Below are positions 42,143-48,506 of a DNA stretch of 48,506 nucleotides, piece by piece. The notes under the pieces were generated by a model, which saw only the letters and a list, made by a program, of their open reading frames with translations, did no database searches and was not told the origin of the DNA. The DNA is from Lachnospiraceae bacterium. Its GTDB lineage: Bacteria > Bacillota > Clostridia > Lachnospirales > Lachnospiraceae. Made by a program: the position numbers and the translations under genes. Location: contig JAILGL010000030.1 of the NCBI GenBank assembly GCA_024696825.1, positions 1-48,506 on the forward strand, in the 5' to 3' direction. Each line of letters opens with the position of its first letter. Positions within the stretch are counted from its first letter, which is position 1.

Positions 42143-42850
42143 CTAATTAACTACCTTTACCATACTGTGTCTTACAACTGAATCCTTGTAGGTATAACCC
42201 TTCTGAAGCTCTTCAGCTACTGTTCCGCTTTCTAAGCTGTCATCATCAACCGCCATAACAGCATTGTGTAAATCAGGATTAAATTCTTTGCCACAGGCAT
42301 CTATGGCTTTAACACCCATTTCTTCAAAGGATTTCATAAGCTGCTTATAGATAAGCTCCATACCCTCTACAAAGGACTTAGCTTCCTCTGTCTCAGGAAC
42401 CTGAGATAAACCTCTTTCAAAGCTGTCAACTACAGGTAAAATCTTTTCTATAACGCTCTTTGCACCAAGCTCAAACATCTGGCTCTTTTCATTTTCTGTT
42501 CTTTTTCTAAAATTAGTAAATTCAGCCAGCTGCCTTTTTTTAATGTCTTCAAGCTCTTTAACCTGATTCTTTAAGGCTTCAATCTTTTTCTTACTTCTTC
42601 TTGCGCTAAAGCTTTTATCACTCTTACCGTCATCCTCATCAGCTTCTTCCTCTGAATCTTCATCAGGCTCCTCTTCAGCCTCTGCCTGGACAACCGGAGT
42701 TTCCTCTTCAGCTACAGTTTCAGTCTCAACCTTTTCTTCAGCCTCTGTTTTGGCTGTTTCTTCTGCTTTCTCTTCACTAACAGCCTCTACATTTTCCTCA
42801 GAAACTGTATTCATTTCCTCTCCATTTTCAAAGTCGAGAGAAGTACTCAT
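42143..42850 (-). CDS. grpE: Nucleotide exchange factor GrpE (235 aa)
   Basis: The start is ATG 42850 because GGAGGAAT lies seven nt upstream. Residues 1-~75 are a long acidic stretch (EEKAEETAKTEAEEKVETET and similar). Then a coiled coil (KKKIEALKNQVKELEDIKKR) and LAEFTNFRKRTENEK lead into the C-terminal beta domain (FNPDLHNAVMAVDDDSLESG). GrpE releases ADP from DnaK. The acidic N-terminus is longer than in most species but common in Lachnospiraceae. Confidence 0.95.
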   Translation of the reverse strand: MSTSLDFENGEEMNTVSEENVEAVSEEKAEETAKTEAEEKVETETVAEEETPVVQAEAEEEPDEDSEEEADEDDGKSDKSFSARRSKKKIEALKNQVKELEDIKKRQLAEFTNFRKRTENEKSQMFELGAKSVIEKILPVVDSFERGLSQVPETEEAKSFVEGMELIYKQLMKSFEEMGVKAIDACGKEFNPDLHNAVMAVDDDSLESGTVAEELQKGYTYKDSVVRHSMVKVVN

Positions 42851-42922
42851 AATATTCCTCCATTCCATTAAGTAATAAAATTAACTCAAGCATTTAAATG
42901 TAACTGTCACTATTAACTACAG

Positions 42923-43963
42923 CTAATTTGAATCCTTAAATATGTCATCTAGTTCATCCATAAGCTTTTCCAATGTAGCGACCACCTTGTCATAATCCAT
43001 TCGCTTTGGTCCTACGATACCAATCTTACCGTATGCACCTTCATGAATCTTATAGGTAGCTGTAACCATAGAACAATCCTTCATGGAATCAACCTGAGAC
43101 TCACCACCTATATATACCTGAATGGCATGATTACCATCATCTGTATCTATAGTAGGATTAACCTCCTCAAACTCACTTATAAGTCTCTTATCTTCGAAGG
43201 TATCCAAAATATCAGTAATCTTCTCTTTATCCGCAAGCTCCGGATACTTGAGAATATTAGTTGTTCCGCTTGTATAAACCTCATAGTCATCGTCCTGGGT
43301 AAGAGCGTTTCCAACAACCTCTAAAACTGCATCTATTACATTAGAATGACCTTTAGCCTGCTCCTTTATCTTCTGTATAACAGCTATATTAACCTCACCC
43401 ACATCAAGTCCGTTAAGAGCTGTATTAAGAAGGAAGTTAAGCTTTGCAACACTTTCAGTATCAAGGGCTTCATCAGACTTAATCATCTTATTCTTAACTA
43501 CATTACCATCCAGTACAACGATGGTTAAGAGATGCTTCTCATCCACCTCAGAAAGCTGAATAAACTTAATCTTTTTAGACCTATACCTTGGTCCTGAAAC
43601 CATGGCAGCGTAGTTAGTAGATGTAGCCAGAAGCTTAGACACATGCTTTAAAAGTGTATCTATACGGCCCGCCTTCTCTTCAAGCTGATCCTTCATATCC
43701 TGAACTTCCTGAACCTTATCGTCCATCATGGTATCTACATATAATCTGTAGCCCTTATCCGTAGGAATACGTCCTGCAGATGTATGAGGCTGAATTATAT
43801 AACCCATGTCTTCAAGATCTGACATCTCATTTCTGATGGTAGCAGAGCTTATGTTTAGATCTGAATATTTTGAAATTGTTCTGGAACCTACAGGTTCACC
43901 GGTTTCCAAATACGTACGTATTATGGCTTGTAAAATCTTTAGTTTTCTTTCATCAAGCTCCAA
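42923..43963 (-). CDS. hrcA: Heat-shock repressor HrcA (346 aa)
   Basis: TTG start at 43963 behind GAGGTGG. The N-terminal winged helix has LDERKLKILQAIIRTYLETG, EPVGSRTISKYSDLNISSAT, and IRNEMSDLEDMGYIIQPHTS. A GAF-like sensor part follows, ending IGIVGPKRMDYDKVVATLE. HrcA binds CIRCE and represses class I heat-shock genes; GroEL folds it to activity. The operator lies 28 nt upstream. First gene of the operon. Confidence 0.96.
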   Translation of the reverse strand: MELDERKLKILQAIIRTYLETGEPVGSRTISKYSDLNISSATIRNEMSDLEDMGYIIQPHTSAGRIPTDKGYRLYVDTMMDDKVQEVQDMKDQLEEKAGRIDTLLKHVSKLLATSTNYAAMVSGPRYRSKKIKFIQLSEVDEKHLLTIVVLDGNVVKNKMIKSDEALDTESVAKLNFLLNTALNGLDVGEVNIAVIQKIKEQAKGHSNVIDAVLEVVGNALTQDDDYEVYTSGTTNILKYPELADKEKITDILDTFEDKRLISEFEEVNPTIDTDDGNHAIQVYIGGESQVDSMKDCSMVTATYKIHEGAYGKIGIVGPKRMDYDKVVATLEKLMDELDDIFKDSN

Positions 43964-43990
43964 GCAACCACCTCATTTCTTTTTTATTTA

Positions 43991-44017
43991 TTAGCACTCT
44001 TTTTTGTGGAGTGCTAA
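43991..44017 (-). promoter_or_regulatory. CIRCE operator
   Basis: TTAGCACTC (43991-43999), 9-nt spacer, GAGTGCTAA (44009-44017): the perfect HrcA-binding inverted repeat. It lies between the promoter and the hrcA start. Confidence 0.98.
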
Positions 44018-44029
44018 CATCTAAAACAT

Positions 44030-44058
44030 AATTTATCACTTAAGCCAAATAATGTCAA
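44030..44058 (-). promoter_or_regulatory. Promoter of the hrcA operon
   Basis: -35 TTGACA (44053-44058), 17-nt spacer, -10 TAAATT (44030-44035), followed directly by the CIRCE element. Confidence 0.82.
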
Positions 44059-44089
44059 GTACTTTTATGGAAAACACTTATTTCAATAT

Positions 44090-44120
44090 AAAAAAAAGCA
44101 GAAGCTTTTATACTTCTGCT
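44090..44120 (-). terminator. Terminator of the htrA gene
   Basis: The stem AGCAGAAG/CTTCTGCT is followed on the minus strand by a run of eight Ts (complement of the As before 44098), about 45 nt after the htrA stop. Confidence 0.85.
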
Positions 44121-44162
44121 TTTTGAGGGGGAGGTGTTCATGAAAAACAAATCTATAGAATA

Positions 44163-45533
44163 TCATCCACCAAATGAATTGGATGAGTCGTCACCGCTAA
44201 ATCCGCCGAAGCCACCATTTCCATAGTCTTCTGATCCGCCAAAGCTTCCGCCATTACCATAATCTTCAGAACCACCAAAGCTTCCGCCATTATTCTGGTT
44301 TCCCTGATTATCCTGGCTTCCCTGATTATCCTGACTTCCCTGATTATCCTGACTATCTTCAGTAGCTGTATCAGGCTTTTCATCCATAGTACAGGTTACA
44401 GTCTTAGTTACATACTCTCCATTAGAAAGTCTCTTAACCTTAATCTTAACTGTATCTCCTGCCTTTACCTTACTAAGAGCAGCCTTAAGATTAGTCATAC
44501 TTGCAATCTCAGTTCCATTAAACTCCACTATAATATCACCCTTAAGAATTCCTGCTTTCTCTGCTGCAGCGCCTTCTACGACCTCTGCAACATATACACC
44601 TGTAGGCATACCCATCTCATCGCTGTATTCCTCAGAAATCTCGCCACTGCTTATTCCAAGGTAAGCATTATTAGTCTTAACGTCACCATCAGTCTCTATT
44701 ATTTCTTTAATAATAGGAATTGCTGTATTAATAGGTATCGCAAAGCCCATTCCTTCAACCTCTTCAGAGGCATATTTTGCAGAGTTAATACCGATTACAC
44801 TACCATTAGAATCTACAAGAGCTCCACCACTGTTACCAGGGTTAATAGCTGCATCTGTCTGTAAAAGCTGCATGGTAACATCCTCAGCAGATACCTCTCT
44901 ATCCTTTGCACTTATAATTCCAACAGTTACGCTGGTGCCATAGCCAAGAGCATTTCCTATAGCGATAGCCTGCTCTCCTACCTTTAATTCATCAGAATCA
45001 CCGATAGTAGCTACCTTTATACTGTTAAGTGTCTTATCCTTAAGATCACTTACCTTAACCTGAACTACTGCTAAGTCATTAGTACTGTCTGTACCCTTTA
45101 CAGTTGCACTATAAACCTGATCGTCATAGAACTTAATACTAACCGTCTTAGCACCTTCAACCACATGATTATTAGTAGCTATATAAATGTAATCATCAGT
45201 CTGACCTATAATTATTCCTGAGCCACTGCCTGTAGTTTCCTGAGTACTCTGCTGCCCGAAGAACCCTGAAATACTCTGCTCTATAGTAACATCTATGGCA
45301 ACTATTGATGGAAGCACATTAGATGTTACCTTTGAAACATCACCTGAATCTGAAGATGAGGATGATGTGGTACTTGTTGTAGCTATATTTACTTTAGGAG
45401 AACTGGTAGTAGTTACATTATCCTTTGTATTTAAAAGCTTGCTACCTGCATAATCAACTCCTGTAAATGTAAGACCTCCTACAACACCAAATATGGCAGC
45501 ATATGATGTAACCTTTAAAATCTTCTTGTTCAT
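44163..45533 (-). CDS. htrA: HtrA/DegP-type serine protease with PDZ domain (456 aa)
   Basis: The N-terminal membrane anchor (residues ~8-30) is followed by a Ser/Thr linker. The trypsin-like domain has the catalytic His in ATNNHVVEGA, Asp in STNDLAVVQV, and Ser in INPGNSGGALVD. One PDZ domain follows (YLGISSGEISEEYSDEMGMP through VTCTMDEKPD). The C-terminus is low-complexity: repeated SQDNQG units, then GSFGGSEDYGNG twice. It degrades misfolded exported proteins. Ribosome site AAGGAGG. The tail repeats are unusual and encoded by tandem DNA. Confidence 0.94.
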   Translation of the reverse strand: MNKKILKVTSYAAIFGVVGGLTFTGVDYAGSKLLNTKDNVTTTSSPKVNIATTSTTSSSSSDSGDVSKVTSNVLPSIVAIDVTIEQSISGFFGQQSTQETTGSGSGIIIGQTDDYIYIATNNHVVEGAKTVSIKFYDDQVYSATVKGTDSTNDLAVVQVKVSDLKDKTLNSIKVATIGDSDELKVGEQAIAIGNALGYGTSVTVGIISAKDREVSAEDVTMQLLQTDAAINPGNSGGALVDSNGSVIGINSAKYASEEVEGMGFAIPINTAIPIIKEIIETDGDVKTNNAYLGISSGEISEEYSDEMGMPTGVYVAEVVEGAAAEKAGILKGDIIVEFNGTEIASMTNLKAALSKVKAGDTVKIKVKRLSNGEYVTKTVTCTMDEKPDTATEDSQDNQGSQDNQGSQDNQGNQNNGGSFGGSEDYGNGGSFGGSEDYGNGGFGGFSGDDSSNSFGG

Positions 45534-45694
45534 AATAATCCTCCTTGCTAAAGTCTTAGATATACGACTTAATAAATATATAAAATATCCGACTTTTCTA
45601 AATGCCTGTTTGTTGTTTACAAGACCTATAATAATATTTGATTGTGAAGAGGTTATGGAATTTATTTGAAATGTTTTTGAATTTGAGGTGAAAA

Positions 45695-45732
45695 AAATGT
45701 GTTCACATTATGTAGAAAATGTGAACACATTT
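45695..45732 (-). terminator. Terminator of pta
   Basis: A 15-bp perfect stem AAATGTGTTCACATT/AATGTGAACACATTT is followed on the minus strand by a T-run. Confidence 0.85.
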
Positions 45733-45800
45733 GATAGAATTCATTATTATATTTTGTTATAAAGCATCTTTTCTAAATGCTTTAAACCCTTATAAACAGC

Positions 45801-46784
45801 TTACTTAAGAGCTGCTGTAATGATAGCCATAGAATAAACCTCAGAAGCTGTACAACCTCTGGATAAATCATTAATCGGTGAATTAAGTCCCAGTAAAATA
45901 GGACCATAAGCCTCGAAATTACCCATTCTCTGAGCTATCTTATATCCAATATTACCTGAATTAATATCAGGGAAAATGAATGTATTAGCATGACCTGCCA
46001 CCTCAGAATCCGGATATTTCTTCTGAGCAACCTTAGGAGAAACTGCTGCATCAAACTGCATCTCACCATCGATAGGGATGGTAGGATTTCTCTTACTGGT
46101 CTTAATAGCTGCATTTCTCATTCTGTCAACGTCATCGCCCTTACCGGAGCCATCTGTAGAATAACTTAAAAATGCAACCTTAGGGTCTACACCGAAGACC
46201 TGAGCACATCTTATGGTCTCCTCTGCTATCTCTACAAGCTCATCCTCAGTAGGCTTAATATTAATACCACAGTCACCCATGGCAAGCACTTCATTATCAC
46301 CTGTGGCACCAGGTCTAACTAGAATGAAACAAGAAGATACAAGCTTATTACCAGGCTTTGTTTTAATAAGCTGAAGCGCCGGTCTTACTGTATCTGCTGT
46401 AGAGTAGGTAGCTCCTCCAAGAAGAGAATCTGCATATCCCATCTTTACCAGCATGGTACCAAAATAATTATTCATGTGGCAGAGCTTTTCTGCTTCCTCT
46501 CTGGTAACGCCCTTATCCTTACGAAGCTCGCAGAATAAATCAATCATCTTATCCATCTCATCAAAGTTATTAGGATCGATAATCTCAGAACCTCTTATAT
46601 TAAAGCCACTTTCCTCAGCCGCATCATAAATCTTATCAGGATTTCCTACCAGAATAGGATGAAGAAAGTTACTTGCAAGAAGTCTTGATGACGCTTCAAG
46701 TATACGAGAATCTGTTCCCTCTGTTAACACAATTTTCTTAGGACTCTTTTTTAACTTATCAATTAACTGACCAAAACCAAACAT
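45801..46784 (-). CDS. pta: Phosphate acetyltransferase (327 aa)
   Basis: Full-length Pta: KKIVLTEGTDSRILEASSRL at the start, LLGGATYSTADTVRPALQLI, FLSYSTDGSGKGDDVDRM, and the C-terminal GLNSPINDLSRGCTASEVYS. It converts acetyl-CoA and phosphate to acetyl phosphate, for acetate formation. No acetate kinase gene adjoins it within the window, where the two are often paired. It stands alone between terminators. Ribosome site AAAGGAAA. Confidence 0.95.
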   Translation of the reverse strand: MFGFGQLIDKLKKSPKKIVLTEGTDSRILEASSRLLASNFLHPILVGNPDKIYDAAEESGFNIRGSEIIDPNNFDEMDKMIDLFCELRKDKGVTREEAEKLCHMNNYFGTMLVKMGYADSLLGGATYSTADTVRPALQLIKTKPGNKLVSSCFILVRPGATGDNEVLAMGDCGINIKPTEDELVEIAEETIRCAQVFGVDPKVAFLSYSTDGSGKGDDVDRMRNAAIKTSKRNPTIPIDGEMQFDAAVSPKVAQKKYPDSEVAGHANTFIFPDINSGNIGYKIAQRMGNFEAYGPILLGLNSPINDLSRGCTASEVYSMAIITAALK

Positions 46785-46913
46785 TATATATTTCCTTTCA
46801 CTCCATTATCGTTTTCGCCGAAACCCATCGGCATTTTTCCCATATAGCTATTATATAAATAAATCAAACATTTAACAAGTAAATATTTGATAAATGCAAA
46901 AATTATAAAAAGA

Positions 46914-46941
46914 GGCAGATAACCCCTAAGGATTATCTGCC
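46914..46941 (-). terminator. Terminator of the L,D-transpeptidase gene
   Basis: The stem GGCAGATAA/TTATCTGCC is followed on the minus strand by TCTTTTTAT, 33 nt after the stop codon. Confidence 0.85.
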
Positions 46942-46974
46942 GCCATTGACATTTAAAAATCTTTTTTATAATTA

Positions 46975-48506
46975 TTAGCTTACCTTACCAACCATCTTAC
47001 CACTCTTTGTGATATATCCGGTGATTCTTCCTGCCTTATAGTCCGCCTTCTTCCTTGAATTTGGAACCTCAGGATCTGTTGGGTCATAGCTTACACCTGA
47101 AATCTTAATAGTTACAGGCTTTCCGAGAGGACCCGGCTTAGCTGAGTTACCCTTTACAATCTTAACAGTACTTCCAACTGAAGCATAATCATATAACCAC
47201 TTAGCATCTCTAACAGTCATTCTGATGCAACCTGCACTGGCTGGAGAACCTAACTTATTATAGCTTGTTGCACTAAGTGCATAATGTGATGAGCTTCCTA
47301 CTGCGATTGAATGGAAATAAACATTTCCTACAATATGTGATGCCCATCTTGCATAAACAGTACTTCCATCAGGCTCATGCATTGGCTTAAGTGAATACTT
47401 AGCTGCAGTTCCATTAGAACAGATTGAGAATGTTCCAAGTGGAGTATAAGATGAATTAGTATTAAGTCCTGAAGTACCTGCTGTAGTCCAGATATCTCTA
47501 CCAACTGAAACAGCACAACGCTTTACAGGAATATTATATTTCTTAGTCTGCTTATCATAAGCATAAATAGTAACAACACAAGCAGCTCTGTTAATCTCTA
47601 TATAGAACTTATTTACATTAGAACTTGTGCTCTCCTTAATATTTAATATCTTAGTAAGATCAGTAACCTTCTTATTGTTCTTATAATAGAATTTATAGGT
47701 CTTACCGGCATATTTTTCATATCTCCAGCCGTTCTTACCAAGATCACTCCTCTTTACATTAAATGTAGTATTTCCAAGCTTAACATTCTTCTTCCATGAA
47801 GTTAAGGCAACAGCGATTACCTTATACTTACCCTTTGAAGAAACTACAACACTTCCTGAATAAGTTTTCTTCTTAAGTGTACCTGTAGAAGTAGCAACCT
47901 TCTTAAACTTATTACCTTTCTTTAAAAGTACGTTAAAGGTTATCTTCTTAATATTACCAGGAACATAAGGCTTCTTAAGCTTAATCCTTACCTCTGCATT
48001 CTTAGGTGTTGCAGTAAGTGTTCCCTTCTTAACTCTCTCATCACATATACAGGTCTTACTGAGAACCTTTTTTCTACCATTATTATCTACAAGTCTTGCC
48101 TTAATGGTATATTTCTTAAGTTCAAAATTAAGCTTCTTAAGCTTTACTGTACCTGTATAAGTATTAGTATTACTTACCTTTCCTGTTACTGTAGTAACAA
48201 GATCCTTTGAAGGATTGTAAACTAAAAACTGAACCTTCTTAACTCCATAAACATTAGTAAGCTTTGTAAGCTTAACCTGGAACTGTTTCTTTTTCTCAAG
48301 AGCATCTGTCTTAACTGATGCGAAGCTCTTAAACTCAGGAGCTATATTATATGTACTCTTTGCAAGACTTACTTCTTTACCATCAACTGTAGTAACAACC
48401 TTAGCATTCCACTTACCATAATTAACGCCTGCATTTGAAACATCAACCTTAGTAGTAAGCTTTCCAGCTGTTACGCTTGCACCACTTACAATCTTTACTG
48501 CACTTG
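46975..48506 (-). CDS. C-terminal part of a large YkuD-type L,D-transpeptidase
   Basis: The frame stays open upstream of the internal Met at 47382; I read it without a stop through the YkuD start, and it appears to run off the right edge, so the gene is 5'-truncated by the window. The catalytic domain contains VGRDIWTTAGTSGLNT, YTPLGTFSI, the His in IVGNVYFHSI, and the Cys motif SAGCIRMTVRDAKWLYD. It cross-links peptidoglycan via 3-3 bonds, or attaches proteins. The part before it (about 48506-47560) is Lys-rich, beta-like and repetitive (units such as KKVTDLTKILNIKE), like the modular wall-binding N-termini of such proteins. Total length unknown. Confidence 0.88.
   Translation of the reverse strand, partial: SAVKIVSGASVTAGKLTTKVDVSNAGVNYGKWNAKVVTTVDGKEVSLAKSTYNIAPEFKSFASVKTDALEKKKQFQVKLTKLTNVYGVKKVQFLVYNPSKDLVTTVTGKVSNTNTYTGTVKLKKLNFELKKYTIKARLVDNNGRKKVLSKTCICDERVKKGTLTATPKNAEVRIKLKKPYVPGNIKKITFNVLLKKGNKFKKVATSTGTLKKKTYSGSVVVSSKGKYKVIAVALTSWKKNVKLGNTTFNVKRSDLGKNGWRYEKYAGKTYKFYYKNNKKVTDLTKILNIKESTSSNVNKFYIEINRAACVVTIYAYDKQTKKYNIPVKRCAVSVGRDIWTTAGTSGLNTNSSYTPLGTFSICSNGTAAKYSLKPMHEPDGSTVYARWASHIVGNVYFHSIAVGSSSHYALSATSYNKLGSPASAGCIRMTVRDAKWLYDYASVGSTVKIVKGNSAKPGPLGKPVTIKISGVSYDPTDPEVPNSRKKADYKAGRITGYITKSGKMVGKVS

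Overview
The window is a low-GC Firmicutes chromosome segment, most likely Lachnospiraceae. Evidence is the topA-codY pair, dprA-comM, nrdR, a CIRCE-controlled hrcA-grpE-dnaK-dnaJ operon, and a Tad/Flp pilus locus with a TadV peptidase and CpaF ATPase. An integrated mobile element fills roughly the left 21.8 kb and runs off the left edge. The right 26.7 kb is host core genome, all on the minus strand. The species cannot be named from sequence alone.

Element, minus-strand half (1-13172). From left to right lie: the start of a RecG-wedge-like protein, a secreted staphylococcal-type nuclease, a Lys/Glu/Pro-rich protein, a secreted papain-fold (C1A) protein lacking the usual catalytic Asn, an HU protein preceded by a 57-nt tRNA-like sequence with no room for a normal anticodon arm, many small unknown proteins, a coiled-coil/DUF2325 protein, a candidate small RNA on the opposite strand, phage-type hypotheticals (one DUF551), a protein of two fused Dnmt3-like cytosine methyltransferases, and a SleB-like cell-wall hydrolase. 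Five operons start from near-identical promoter cassettes (here P1, TTGACA with a 17-nt spacer). The 8-bp spacer core occurs in both orientations. A second shared motif (P2, TTAACATATA) lies about 30-36 nt upstream of several genes.

Element, centre and plus-strand half (13173-21808). A gene-free 1.1-kb AT-rich region with 19-bp and 13-bp direct repeats separates the two gene arms and looks origin- or centromere-like. To its right come an XRE regulator, a small membrane protein, a RecJ-type DHH nuclease, and a 540-bp regulatory region. That region holds 12-bp repeats and six 18-bp palindromes arranged as three pairs, each with exactly 36-bp spacing. The pairs stand directly in front of a 443-aa protein whose C-terminus carries the signature of the anti-CRISPR AcrVA2 family. 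The arm ends with two unknowns, a two-domain catalytically dead resolvase-like protein, and a translationally coupled large serine recombinase.

Junction. The recombinase ORF ends inside host cpaF in antisense. The element therefore entered cpaF just past the Walker B codons, leaving a promoter plus a 5' fragment and separating it from whatever tad genes lie downstream.

Host part (22.7-48.5 kb, all minus strand). It comprises tad genes (a TadZ-like protein without a P-loop, and TadV), a PilZ protein, a small membrane protein, codY, topA, a solute-binding lipoprotein, an Rpn-like PD-(D/E)XK protein with in-frame 12-bp repeats, dprA, comM, nrdR, an LTA-synthase-like sulfatase, a Wzt/Wzm-type polysaccharide exporter, the chaperone operon, an HtrA protease, pta, and the C-terminal part of a large L,D-transpeptidase cut by the right edge.

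No structural phage genes, conjugation genes, rRNA genes or CRISPR arrays are visible. Whether the element is a phage, an ICE or an integrated plasmid cannot be decided from this part. Residue positions and family matches are by eye and from memory of the families.
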